Below are positions 22,790 through 34,500 of a DNA stretch of 64,000 nt, in pieces. Source of the DNA: Sciurus carolinensis (taxonomy: Eukaryota; Chordata; Mammalia; Rodentia; Sciuridae); NCBI RefSeq assembly GCF_902686445.1, contig NC_062219.1:106083160-106147159 (forward strand), given 5' to 3'. The stretch's first letter is position 1; every line of letters begins with the position of its first letter. Under the pieces are notes generated by a model. The model ran no database searches. It was not told the DNA's origin and worked only from the letters and a program-made list of their open reading frames with translations. The translations under genes were made by a program, and so were the position numbers.

Positions 22790-23060
22790 GAAACAGTAAA
22801 AAATAAGGTATGTATCAATTTCACTGTATTTTTAAGATCATTGGTCTAAATACACCAATGATTATAACAGAGATTGTTAGAGTGAATCAAAAAATAAGAC
22901 CAGCACCTATATGTTATCTACACGAAACACATTTTTAAAATGAAGACGTGTATAGATTAAAAGTAAAGGATTTTAGGAAGATGTTACACTACATGCACCA
23001 ACAGAAAGCAGATACAAAGCATAGTGATGCTTTCACTAATACAGAAGCACAAATAAATAC
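22790..23060 (+). mobile_element. Inverted old-L1 endonuclease segment
   Basis: In sense orientation it reads like the L1 endonuclease N-terminal region (…AAATACACC…, CTACACGAAACACA for the QETH motif, then AGATTAAAAGTAAAGGATTT). On both sides L1 sequence runs antisense, so this piece is inverted relative to its neighbours. Confidence 0.65.
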
Positions 23061-23149
23061 ATATGTATTTGTCATAATTCTTTTATACAGTGTGTTATGT
23101 TGGATAAATTAAGAAAATGAAAACTAAGATGTTTATTTTACTTTTATTT

Positions 23150-24060
23150 GTTCATTTTTTTTACTGCTGTTCCTTTCTTTATGTAAATCCAAGTTTCTAA
23201 TCTGTATCAATTTTCTTTTCTGTAAAGAATACTTTTGAACATTTTTTGTTAAGTTAAGCCTATAGGAAACAAAATTCTTTGACTACTGTTTGTTTGCAAG
23301 TGTATTTATTTTTTATTCTCCTTCACTTTTCAAGAAATCAAGATACAGAATTCTAGGTTGATGAGTTTTCTCTTGACACCATAACTACTTCCACTGAAGT
23401 TTCCTTGCTTACATGGTTTCTAAAGGAAAGTTGGATATGATCCTCTCTTCTCTTATAGGTAAGATTTCCTCTATGACTTCTCTCTAGATTTATTTTCATT
23501 ATCTTTAATTTTCTTCAATGCTAATAGGATGTGTCTATGTGGTTTTCGTTCGTTCTTATTATTCTCTGGATTTCCTGGATCTGTTACTTGGTGTCTGATA
23601 TTCTGAAAATTTAGACAATTTTCATTCATTATTTCTTCAACTATTTCTTCTGTACTTTTCTTTCTTTATTGTGTTTCTGGAGTTTATATTACATATGTGC
23701 TATAACTTTTTGCAATTTTCCTACAATTGTTGGATATTCTGTTACATATTTTTTTCCATCTTTTTGCTTGTAGCTCTTCAGTTTTGAAAATGTCTATTGA
23801 AGTTTCACAGGCTCAGAGGGTTTCTTAGTTGCATCTGGTTTCCTTATGAGCCCCTGAAAGGTATTCTTCAATTATCCAACAGTTTTATATCTACCATTTT
23901 TAAATTTCCATCTCTTTCATTGTATTATCCATCTGTTCCTGCATCATATCTACATTCTCCATTGGGATGTTAACATAATTATCATAGTTGCTTTTTTAAA
24001 AATCTCAGTCCCATTATTCGGATAACCCTACTATAACTGGTTCTGACGTTTGCACTTTTT
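23150..24060 (-). mobile_element. Ancient L1/HAL1 ORF1 region, antisense
   Basis: Minus-strand sequence follows the order of old L1/HAL1 ORF1: AGGATGTGTCTATGTGG, TTCTTGGATCTG-type, then the TTTTCATTCATTATTTCTTCAAC and CATCTTTTTGCT blocks. Strongly diverged, with no open frame. Confidence 0.65.
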
Positions 24061-24095
24061 TGGGATTGGTTCCTTTCTTTTCTTCTTTACTGTGC

Positions 24096-24172
24096 CTTTG
24101 TGTGGAATGTAGGCCTGTGTATAAAAGGAAACTAACTTTGTGTGGAATGTAGGCATGTGTATAAAAGGAAAC
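24096..24172. repeat. 40-bp tandem duplication
   Basis: Two copies of a 40-bp unit starting CTTTGTGTGGAATGTAGGC at 24096 and 24136 differ at one or two positions. Confidence 0.93.
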
Positions 24173-24249
24173 ATGGTAAATAGGCCTCTAGTAATATAGT
24201 TGTAATCAATGGAAGAAGAGGAAGTGTTCTATAGTTCCAATATTACACC

Positions 24250-24830
24250 AGTGTTTTTAAAGTTTTAACACAAAAAATTGTATATATTTATGCTATGACA
24301 ATTGCATATGTGATCAATGTATAATAATAAATAAGGGTAATTATGATTTTTATCTTCTTAAATATATATTTGTGTTCAGAGGCTATGAACTTCTTTATAA
24401 AATATATAATACATCGTAAACTATAATTCTTTTCTATGCTATAAGAATTTACTCTTCCTGACTGTATTTTTATACCCACATCCAATATCACGCTATTCCT
24501 TTCCATAACCTTCAGATCCTCTGTTGACCACTATTCTCCTATTTCTATAAAATCAACTTTTTCAGCTTCCACATGAGTGAGAACATGTAGTATTTGTCTA
24601 TGTCTGTCTGTTCTCTTCTACTTAACATAGTATCCTCTTTTCTCCATTTCATCTCACAACAGAGTTTTCTTTTTTGTGACTGAATAAAACTTCATGATGC
24701 TTATATGCCACAGTTCTTAAAATCCATTCATCCACCCACGGACACCTTGAATGATTCTACATCTTAGCTCTTGAGAGTAGTGCTGTAGTAAATCTGGGAA
24801 TGCTGCCATCTCTGATGTTAATCTTTTAGT
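24250..24830 (-). mobile_element. Old LINE-1 3' end (L1M), antisense
   Basis: Order of blocks as in L1M 3' ends: a GATCAATGTATAATAATAAATAAGG-type 3' UTR, GACCACTATTCTC, CCACATGAGTGAGAACATG, then TGCCACAGTTCTTA and CATTCATCCACCCACGGACA. It is diverged and probably a separate insertion from the previous element. Confidence 0.7.
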
Positions 24831-26040
24831 GTGCTTATGCTCCTGGGCTCCTGTCTCCCTGAGTGTTTATTCTTCTTGTTTCTTGTTTGTTTGTTTGTTT
24901 TGTTGTTGTTGTTTAACCACTCTTTAAATGGTAAAAATAGTGAAAGGGGAATGGAGTTAGATATTTCTATTTCCATACATGGAAAACTAAAGGCAGTTGG
25001 AGTTGGGGGAAATTTCCCTTCACAGAGGTCACAGAGAAGTTAAGGGCTTCTAAAACCCTAATGGTTAGGTACAATACTTCCTAGCACAGAAATAAATTTA
25101 TGTAGAATAAAACGCTTTGGTGTATTTCCATGTTCCTCTGGAAACTTGACAGAATTCCTCTCTGATCTTGAGTGTGGAAACCCTGTTAAAGTCCCTGACA
25201 GGAAAATCTGAAAGTACAGGGGTACATTTTAGAGACTGAATCCCTCTGGGTTTCTTATCACTCATAAAATATCTCAAATACCGCTTTGAGTTCTACTCCA
25301 GAATTGGTTTCCGTGGAGCTTTTTGTGGGAGTACACCTACTCTAAGAAGTTCTGTATAGTATTTTGCCTTTTTCTCCACTTTAGGGGAAGTTGTATCCCT
25401 ATGACCTTACTTCATGAAAAATCTAAACACAGGTGTTTCTCATTTGTTTAAGCTTTTATGCTTTGATAGGATAGAGTGGCAAATTCTAAGCTCATTTTAT
25501 GCTGAAGAGGAAAGTGGAAATCTGGTTTTGGTTATTTTAATTTATCAGTTCATACATATTTTTAATTTCTTATCATATTCTTCCACATATTATATTTATA
25601 GCACCCAATACAATTAGGTATAAAATAAAAAGATTTTTAAACCTGCCAAAAGTATCTGCTCATTGACAAAACCTTCTGTCCAACCCCAGGGCTGTAAAAG
25701 CTTCAGCATACTGTTTGCCTATTCTAAAGGAGGAAGTGGGAGTACTCAACAGAGAGGGTTTAGACATTTTATTATTCACATGCTCCTAGGTGGTAGTAGG
25801 CTAGGACTGAATGGAGACCCACTCCATGCCTTCAAGCAGGGAGAACTTGCAGGGTAGGTTGCATACCCACTTCGAAGGTGTATTTTGTTAGAGGTTTTTA
25901 TGAGAACATTCTATTACTTTGCAACCAAGTTTGCTCTGCTTTGACTCCACCTAAAGATTGGAGGCAAGGGAAGTGTCCAGTTTGCCTTCCTCATTTCCTT
26001 TGTTGTCACATTCTTTGGAGTTCTTCTTTTTCAGTGCCAG
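24831..26040. other. Unrecognised intergenic DNA
   Basis: Mixed unique-looking sequence with a short (GTTT)n run near 24883-24901. No gene was recognised. Confidence 0.45.
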
Positions 26041-26044
26041 GAAC

Positions 26045-26105
26045 AAGATTAATTGGTTCCTTTTAGTTATACTTGACAGTAGAATCTATTTTGATATAAG
26101 CATTC
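26045..26105 (-). mobile_element. L1 3'-end fragment, antisense
   Basis: TAGTTATACTTGACAGTAGA and TTTTGATATAA match, in reverse, the 3' end seen at 37205-37255. Confidence 0.5.
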
Positions 26106-26106
26106 A

Positions 26107-26310
26107 TTAGTGTTTACCCCAACACTTGTCCATTATAAATTTCATACATTGAATTTTTTCACTCAGGTGATATCTATTCCTCAATTCACCATGTAATGCA
26201 GGCTCATAGCCTTCTACTTCTATAACGTTTGGAAGATTTGGATCATCATGATATTTCTGTATATTTTCTCTGAAGTAATGAGCTGTATCAGTTTTCTCAT
26301 GTGGAAACAA
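26107..26310 (-). pseudogene. Unrecognised 67-codon ORF, possibly a gene fragment
   Basis: The translated sequence has protein-like composition (DDPNLPNVIEVEGYEPALHG, many charged residues, no low-complexity or repeat likeness), unlike the other small ORFs here. I do not recognise the family. It lies between an L1 3'-end remnant and an L1 ORF2 fragment, so it may be an exon or retrocopy piece trapped among repeats. It could also be chance. No splice sites or promoter are evident. Confidence 0.3.
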
Positions 26311-26317
26311 ATTACTA

Positions 26318-26760
26318 TATGTCCACTTCTATCTCTCACCCTGCACAAAACTCAACTCAAAATGGATCAAAGACCTAGGAATTAGACCTGAGACCCTGCA
26401 CCAAACAGAAGAAAAAGTAGGCGTGAATCTTCATCATGTTGGCTTAGGACCAGACTTCCTTAACAAGATTCCCAAAGTGCAAGAAATGAAAGCAAAAATC
26501 AATAAATGGGATAGATTCAAACAAAAAATGTTTTTTCTCAGCAAAGGAAACAATCAGCAATGCGAACAGAGAGCCTACAGAGTGCGAGAAAATCTTTATC
26601 ACACACACTTCAGATAGAGCACTAATCTCCAGAAATGTATAAAGAACTCAAAAAACTTTACACCAAAAATACAAATAACCCAATCAATCAACAGGCTAAG
26701 GAACTGGGCACACACTTCACAGAAAATATACAAGGAAACAACAGATATATGAAAAAATGC
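26318..26760 (+). mobile_element. LINE-1 ORF2 C-terminal fragment, sense
   Basis: Reads like 1305-1720 in the first L1: the CTGCACAAAACTCAACTC block, then the DFLNKIPKVQEMKAKINKWDRF stretch. It ends before the 3' UTR with no A-tail and meets the following L1 tail-to-tail at 26760/26761. Confidence 0.9.
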
Positions 26761-29700
26761 CTACTTTCCTTCTGTTTGGTGCAGGGTCTTAGGTCTAATT
26801 CCTAGGTCCTTGATCCACTTTGAGTTGAGTTTTGTGCAGGATGAGAGATAGAAGTTTAATTTAATTTTGCATATGGATTTCCAGTTCTCCCAGCACCATT
26901 TATTGAAGAGGCTAACTTTTCTCCATTGTATGTTTTTGACACCTTTGTCCAGTATGAGATAACTGTATTTATGTGGGCTTTTCATTGTGTCCTCTATTCT
27001 GTACCATTGGTCTACCTGTCTATTTTGGTGCCAATACCATGCCATTTTTGTTACTATGGCTCTGTAGAATAGTTGAAGATCTGGTATTGTGATACCTCCT
27101 GCTTCACTCTTCCTGTGAAGGATTGCTTTTGCTATTTGGGGTCTCTTTTATTTTTCCAAACGAACTTCATTATTGCTTCCTCTATTTCTAAGAGGTACAT
27201 TGTTGGGATTTTAATAGGAATTACATTTTAAATCTGTATAATAATTTTGGTAGTATGACCATTTTGACAATATTAATTCTGCCTACCCAAGAACATGGGA
27301 GATCTTTGCATCTTCTAATGTTTTCTTTAATTTTTTTCTTTTATGTTCTGTAGTTTTCATTGTAGAGGTCTTTCACCTCTTGTTAGATTGATTCTCAAGT
27401 ATTTTATTTTGAGGCTATTGTGAATGAGGTAGTTTTTCATAATTTCTCTTTCAGAGGATTCATCTCTTATGAATAGAAATGCATTAGATTTATGAGTGTT
27501 GATTTTATATCCTACTGTATTGCTGAATTCATTTATGAGTTGTAAAAGTTTTTTGGTGGAATTTTTTGAATCCTCTAAATATAGAATCATGTTGTTGGCA
27601 AATAGTGATAACTTGGGTTCTTCTTTTCCTATTTGCATCCCTTTAATTTCTTTGGTCTGTCTAATTGCTGTGGCTAGAGTTAACTTCAAGGATGATGTTG
27701 AATAGAAGTGGTGAAAGAGGGCATCTCTGTCTTGTTCCAGTTTTTAGAGGGAATATTTTCTGTTTCTTCTTGATTTAGAATGATGTTGGACTTGGGTTTA
27801 GCATAGATAACCTTTACAATGTTGAGGTATGCTCCTAGTATCCCTACTTTTCTAGTGTTTTAAGCATGAAGGGTTCTGTATTTTATCAAATGCAATTTCA
27901 GGATCCACTGAAATAATTGTATGATTCTTAACATTAAGTCTACTGACATGGTGAATTACATTTATTGATTTCTGGATGTTGAATCATCCTTAAATCCCTG
28001 GGATGAACTCCACTTGATTGTGATGTGATATCTTTTTAATGTTTTTGTAAGCAATTTGCGAAAATTTTGTTAAGAATTTTTGCATCTATGTTCATCAGGG
28101 ATATTGGTCCGAAGTTTCCCTTCCTTGATGTGTCTTTGTCTGCTTTCTGTATCAGTGTGATACTAGTTTCATAGAATGAGTTTGGAAGGGTTCCCTCCTT
28201 TTCTATTTCATGGAATACTTTAAGGAATACTGGAATTAGTCCTTTGAAGGTCTTATAGAACTCGGCTGAGAATCCATCTGGTCCTGGGCTTTTCTTGGTT
28301 GGTAGGCTTTTGATGACTTCTTTTATTTCATCGCTTGAAATTGATCTGTTTAAATTGTGTATGTCCTCCTGATTCAATTTGGATGGATCATGTGTCTCTA
28401 GAAATTTGTTGATGTCTTCAAGATTTTCTATTTTGTTGGAATATAGATTTTCAAAATAGCTTCTAATTATTTTTGTATTTCAATAGTGTCTGTCATGATA
28501 TTTCCTTTTCATCATGAATTCTAGTAATTTGAGTTTTCTCTCTTCTCTTTGTTAGTGTGGCTAAGGGTTTATCAATTTTGTTTACTTTTTCAAAGAACCG
28601 ACTTTTCGTTTTGTCAATTTTTTGAATTGTTTATTTCATTTAAATTTCATTGATTTCAGCTCTGATTTTAATTATTTCCTGTGTTCTGTTACTTTTGGTG
28701 TTGATCTGTTTTTCTTTTTCTAGGGCTTTGAGATGTCATGTTAGGTCATTTATTTTTTGACTTTTTATTCTTTTATTGAATATGTTCCATGTCCCAAAGA
28801 TTTTGATATGCTGTATCATTTTTCTCATTTATCCCTAAGAATTTATTTTTTATCTCCTCCCTGATGTCATCTGCTGTCCATACATCATTTGATAGTGTAT
28901 TATTTAGTCTCCGGGTTTTGGACTCATTTCTGTTTCTATTTTATCCTTGATTTATAATTTTATTTCATTATTATCTGATAGAATACAAGGTAGTATCTCT
29001 ATTTTTTGTATTTACTAAGAGTTATTTTCTCACATATCATATGATCTCTCTTACAGAAGGATCCACGTGCTCCTGAAAAAAAAGTGTGTTCGCTCATCGA
29101 TAGTTGGAATATTCTATGTATGTCTGTTGTATTGATTGTATTATTGAGTTCTGTGGTTTCTTTCTTAGTTTTTGTTTGGAAGATCTATCCAGTGGTGAAA
29201 GCAGAAAGCAGTGTGTTAAAATCACCCAGTATTATTGTGTTGTAGTCTATTTGGTTCCTGGAATTAAGAAGAGTTTGTATGATGTACATGGATACTTCAC
29301 TGTTTGGGGCATAAATATTTACAATTGCCATATCTTGTCGATTTATGGTTCCCTTAAGCAGTATGAAATGTCCTTCCTTATCCTTTCTGACTAACTTTGG
29401 CTTGAAGTCCACTTTATCTGATATGAGGATGGAAACCCCAGCTTTTTTACTGAGTCCCTATGTGGGATATGTTTTTTTCCCATCCTTTCACCTTTAGTCT
29501 GTGGATGTCTTTTCCAATGAGATGAGTCTCTTGAAGGCAGCATATTGTTGTTGTTTTTCTTTTTAATCCAATCTGCCAGTATATGTCTTTTGATTAATGT
29601 GTTTTGGCCATTAACATTCAGGGTTATTATTGAGATACAATTTGTGCTCTTGGTCATTTTAGCTTATTTTTTATTTTAAACTTGACTTGGTTTCTCCTTT

Positions 29701-30516
29701 CATTGACTTTTACATTAGTGTAGAGCCTCCATTTGCTGACTTTAACTGTTGGTTTTCATTTCCTCCTCATGGAATATTTTGCTGAGAATGTTCTGTAGTG
29801 CAGATTTTCTATTTGTAAATTATTTTTACTTTTGTTTATCATCAAATTTCATCATCAAATCTGAAGGTTAATTTAGCTAGGTACAAGATTCTTGGTTGGC
29901 AACCATGTTCTTTCAGAGCTTGAAATACATTGTTCCAGGCCTTCCTAGCTTTTAGGAAAAATCTGAAAAATCTGCTGATATCCATATTGGTTTCCCTCTA
30001 TATGTAATCTGATAATTTCTCTCAAGGCCTTTAAAATTCTATCTTATTTTGTATGTTGGGCATTTTCATTATAATGTGCCTTGGTGTGGATCTGTTGTAA
30101 TTTTGTGAATTTGGTGTCCAGTAAGCCTCTTGAATTTGATTTTCCATTTCATTCTTTGGGTTTGGGAAATTTTCTGATATTATTTCATTGAATAGATTGT
30201 TCATGTTTTTGGTTTGTATCTCTGTGCCTTCCTCAATTACAATAATTCTTAAATTTGGTCTTTTCCTGTTATCCCATAATTCCTAGAGGTTCTATTCATC
30301 ATTTCTTACCATCTTCTCTATGTGGTCAACTTTATTTTCAAGATTAAATATTTTGTCTTCATTGTTTGAGGTTCTGTCTTCCAAGTGATCTAGTCTATTG
30401 GTGATGCTTTCTATTGAGTTTTTAATTTAGTTTTTTGTTTCCTTTATTTCAAGAATTTCTGGGTTTTTTTTTTTCAGAATATGTATCTCTTTATCGAAAT
30501 TATCTTTTGCTTCCTG
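26761..30516 (-). mobile_element. LINE-1, antisense, from ORF2 to ORF1; decayed
   Basis: About 3.75 kb. From left to right it goes backwards through ORF2 (C-terminal part at 26761-27150, reverse transcriptase 27200-28380, endonuclease 29100-29657) into ORF1 (29720-30516). ORF2 starts with TKSTNCISIITLNVNG near 29657. Frames are broken by many indels and stops, so it is older than the full-length copy at 14852. Its 3' end (left) lacks 3' UTR and A-tail. Confidence 0.92.
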
Positions 30517-30785
30517 CCTTTGGGGAGGCGGAGGACTGTAATACCTCGAATCCACACTGTTAGAAGGGAAGATACACGAACAACAAGAAAATACAAGGGA
30601 AGAAAGTGTCCCAAACAAACCAAGATGCTATATTAATAGAATCCATTGACAGCACAGTAGAAGAAATGTCAGGAAAGGAGTTCAAAATGTACATAATTAA
30701 AATGATCTATGAAGTAAAGCAAATGCAGAGAGCATTTAAGAGAGCAAATGCAGGCAATGAATGATCACTTCAATAAACAGTTAAC
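30517..30785 (+). mobile_element. Inverted 5' segment of the same LINE-1 (5' UTR end and ORF1 start)
   Basis: In sense orientation it carries the end of the 5' UTR and a degenerate ORF1 N-terminus (…CCCAAACAAACCAAG… for PQTNQ, then VEEMSGKEFKMYIIKMIYE). It stops where the antisense part begins (next residues QEAKDNFDKE). The two pieces fit together as one L1 with its 5' portion flipped, as in twin priming. Confidence 0.85.
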
Positions 30786-31732
30786 CTTCAGTTTTGATAA
30801 ATCACTATATAATCTTAAAATAACAAAATACAACTAAAGATAAACTATAAGGCAAGAGAAGAAAAAGATAAAGATGTGGTGATTCCAAGATTCTAGAGTA
30901 GTACCAAATAATAAAGATGATTTTTACCAGATTTCTATAAGTAGATTAAGTCTGAAAGCAATAGCTTTCAAGTGTGTCTTCTGTGTTTCTCTGAAAGCTG
31001 ATTAAAGCTCAAAAGGCAAACTGGGAAACAGTGCATTTGGTCTTTTGCCTGCTAAATTAATTACACAAAAGCCAGGAAGCAGTTATTTTTGCAATGCTAA
31101 ATAGAGTAACAATCTGAACACATTTTTTAACCTTATATATTGCAGTGCTACTAAGATTCTAGAGTGTGTATAGTTTTAGACCTCAGCATGTATATACTTT
31201 GAACATTAGATTTTAATTTTAATTTTTGTTGTTTCCCTCAAGGACCACACAAGCTCTGAGAATCCATGCTGTACCTTGAAGCCTTCTTAAGGCAATAGAA
31301 CAGTGACTCAAAGGAAATCAGGAATGGAGCTGTACTGTGGATGCTGCCAGTCATGCGAGAAGAAATCTGACTTGAGTTCAAGGTACATAAACAAATGTGT
31401 TGCCTGCTAAGAAAAGACATCATGTTCTGTCATCATTTATATAGATGCATAGTTATATAATAACAAATCAATCAGAATAACAACTTTCCTCTTAAAGATT
31501 AAAATTGTTTGCACATGGAATTAAATATGTTTTATAAGTAATAACCTTGCTCTAAGTGTGGGTCTCATTCACATTCAAGTATTCATTGCTATACATTTCT
31601 TTAGCAACCATTCAGTATAGACTTGATGCCAGTCTCTGACCTCACAACAGGATGTAGTCAATTCTCCCATGAGTTCACAAAACTGAGTAATATAGAAAAT
31701 TAAACAGATGCATTTACTTCATTATGATAAGT
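30786..31732. other. Unrecognised AT-rich DNA
   Basis: No repeat or coding signal was recognised. Confidence 0.45.
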
Positions 31733-31985
31733 ACAGTTGCCCCTCCAGTACCTAAGGAGAATTAGTGTCCTCTTGTATACTTTATATCACTTGTAGATTT
31801 CCTTAATTCATAATTCAATGTGAATGTTATGAAAATAATTATTACATTGGATCATTTAGGAAATAATGACAAAAATAATGATATGTAAATGCTCAATATA
31901 GACAAGTTTTTCTCACAGATTTCCAATCCATGGTTGGTTGCATCCATGGATACAGAAGCTGAAAATTTTGAAGGCTAAGTAATTG
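31733..31985. mobile_element. MER2/Tigger-type DNA transposon remnant
   Basis: Starts CAGTTGCCCCTCCAGTACC after a TA. Inside are a CCTCTTGTATACTTTATATCA block, TTAGGAAATAATGACAA, and TCCAATCCATGGTTGGTTGCATCCATGGATAC (read as separate blocks). It ends with a diverged inverse terminal repeat near AAGGCTAAGTA. This order matches the non-autonomous pogo-like MER2 family. Ancient and non-coding. Confidence 0.8.
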
Positions 31986-32082
31986 CATAACATACATGAA
32001 ATGCATTATGGTAAAGTGCCAAAGAATGCGACAGATGAGATGTGGCACCTTTCTTTAAGAGAAAAGGAGGGTCATGTGATTT

Positions 32083-32338
32083 CCAAAGCCTGTATTATTA
32101 TTATTATTATTATTATTTACAGATGGGTACCAGGGATTGAACTCTAGGGCATTCAACCACTGAGCCACATCCCCAGCCCTATTTTTTATTTTATTTAGAG
32201 ACAGTGTCTCAACGAGTTGCTTAGCACCTGGCTTTTGCTGAGGCTGGCTTTGAACTCATGTTCCTCCTAACCTCAGCCTCCTGAGTCACTGGGATTATTG
32301 GCATGCACCACTGTGCCCAACCCAAAGCCTATATTATT
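32083..32338 (-). mobile_element. B1-dID SINE, antisense, with 17-bp target duplication
   Basis: A reversed (TTA)n tail (32097-32118), the ID part (CAGGGATTGAACTCTAGGG, ACTGAGCCACATCCCCAGCC), the linker TTTATTTTATTTAGAGACAG and the 7SL part up to GGCATGCACCACTGTGCC. CCAAAGCCTGTATTATT at 32083-32099 and CCAAAGCCTATATTATT at 32322-32338 are the target duplication, with one mismatch. Confidence 0.95.
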
Positions 32339-33300
32339 TTAATTTTCATAGAATTGCACTTTGCCATTTCAGATAGTCTCCAAAGATTACTTGAGTTTTC
32401 TAATGGAGAAAAACTCCCAGTTCCTTCTTACTTAAAGTATATTTGTCATTTAACATGTCTGTTTAATTGTAAGGTAAAAATGTGCTCCAAACACATGAAA
32501 ACCATTCACTCCTACAGAGTTTGCTCTGAACTCCTGGACTTTTCTTCCGCTTTAGATGAATTGAGCCTTGCAACCCAGACAGAAGCCTGCAGGCAGGATC
32601 AGAGTGCCATGGTGTGACAACACAAGCCCTTCATCAGAAGAGATCTGACTTTGGTTAAATTCTCACTATCACTGTCTTGCATTTGGCAGTAATTCTAAGC
32701 ATGGAATCCAACATCATTTTTACACTGCTCACCACCCCCTCAAAATTATACAGTCAGTCCCCATGAAGGCTTCTCCACTGATCAGAGTTAAGGAGACTAA
32801 CAGTTTCTCTATTTGGATTCCCTCAGGTTTTTCTAAACCTTCAGAATCACACAGAAGCAATATAGACTCTGAAAAATTAAGGCTCATAACATGCCTCAAA
32901 CATTTTCCATTCTCCCAACAAAAGCTTTGTTCAGAAACAAATCTCTTTCCAAATATTGATTGCCTCGATAGGTATGAGTTTAAATTCTCCAAAAAAATTT
33001 TGATTCTGACTCTCATAATAGCCCCATGCTCATACAATAAAGTGTTCGTATGATTCTTTGCATAATTTGCCAAATGGTGAAGAAAGGAGGAATTGAAGAC
33101 AGCAGGAAATCTTTCAATTTCTCCATGTGGTTTTTGGTTGGATGTCATGATAATCCTTTATATTCTATGAGCATCTTCATTCCAGAGGTGAGAAGAAATA
33201 GTATAGTTGATTGAATATTTGTGTCAAAAATCCTAGTTAGTTTTTATCTAAATATTTGAATTATTTTCCTTCTGCAAGCATATATGATTCCTTTAACAAA
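32339..33300. other. Unique-looking DNA with opposed open frames
   Basis: Contains a 139-codon minus-strand ORF (32729-33148) and shorter plus-strand ORFs (32303-32617, 32763-33053). None shows a domain I recognise, a signal peptide or a clear start context. The density of open frames on both strands is higher than in neighbouring DNA, but the sequence is not of obvious coding character. Confidence 0.35.
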
Positions 33301-33304
33301 AAAC

Positions 33305-33362
33305 AATGGGTGCCCAGCATGTGGGAGGCCCCAAATTCAATCTAAACACCACAAAAAAAAAG
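33305..33362 (+). mobile_element. ID-type SINE fragment
   Basis: GCCCAGCATGTGGGAGGCCC, a B-box-like AATTCAATC and an A-tail resemble the 3' half of an ID element. Confidence 0.6.
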
Positions 33363-33905
33363 TGACGTAAAAGGAAAGTTAAGGTGGGTAATTGAAAATT
33401 GATGAGAAAAACTATAAAAATTGCACTATAAGAAGCAAAAGTGACGTGCTGATGTTAAATTTTTTTTTAAATAAGGCAATTATATGTGCTCTAAGCATTT
33501 AGGTTTTGGTTTTGTACTATTTTATAAAACCTTGGAAATATTTAGAAACTATGATTTATTTTAAAAAGGATGATTTTACTCAACTTGTATCTGTGAAACA
33601 AAACAAATATAATCCTTGGAATGCAACTGGCATGACCAGCTGAACTCAGGGAAGATAAAGGCAGGTCAAAGGGTCAAAAGGGGATTAGAAGTCTGACAGA
33701 AAAAATGGGAAAATTAGGAATGGTTATGGAGAGCAGTTTTTATCTATGGAAAAAAAAGGGGGAAGGTAACATGATAAAAAATGTATGTTCTTATTTGGTA
33801 TTTTAAGAAGCAAGTATATGATAACTGACTCTAAATAAACAAGCAATTTCATAGAGAAAAAGCTTCAGGTCATAGACCAGTCCTTTAACAAATAAAACCT
33901 TTGAG
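33363..33905. other. Unrecognised AT-rich DNA
   Basis: Nothing recognised. Confidence 0.45.
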
Positions 33906-33919
33906 TGCACTGCAGAGAG

Positions 33920-34025
33920 GGCCAGAAGAATAACTCAGTGACAGAGTGATTGCCTAGCATGGGTTAGGCCCTAGGTTTGATCCCTAGTACTGTGAGACAA
34001 TAAATAAATAATAAATAAAATTTTA
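33920..34025 (+). mobile_element. ID SINE (tRNA-Ala-related), sense
   Basis: A-box-like TAACTCAGTGACAGAGTG, GATTGCCTAGCATGGGTTAGG, B-box-like GGTTTGATCCCTAGTA, then an A-rich AATAAATAAATAA tail. This is the rodent ID element layout. Confidence 0.88.
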
Positions 34026-34359
34026 TTACAGACAGATAATATGCCTTACTCACAGGAAAAAGATAATGCAGGTTTTGAGTAAGAAATTCTTAATACTTAG
34101 TTATCAGAAGCTAGAAGTTAAGAATACTTATCAGAGGTTTCAAGATTCAAGTTGCATCACAAGGTTCAGTGTGCACAGCAGCATTCAGAAACTTCTTGGA
34201 AATGCAGATTACTGGCTATCTATAATACTTGCTGCATCATAAACTCTGGAGGTGGGATCCAGCATTAGGTGCTTCAACAGGATCCCAAGCGTCAAAGTTT
34301 CACCTAAGTAGGAGAATAGAATAAACTACTTTATTTTTACATGACACAAAGGTTAATTC

Positions 34360-34500
34360 CAGTGATAGTCATGCCACTATCTGTTTCACCTTTAGCAAAC
34401 AATTTCAATTTCTAGGCTCCTTCCGTAAAATGATAAATTCATCTACACGTTATCTGAGATTCCTTCTAGAAAACATATTCTATGATTCTGAAACCCTGGT
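34360..34500 (+). mobile_element. MIR-like SINE, diverged
   Basis: Blocks resembling the MIR core: TGCCACTATCTGTTTCACCTTTAGCAAAC, then TTCCGTAAAATGATAAATTC. Low identity, so only the order of blocks supports it. Confidence 0.5.
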
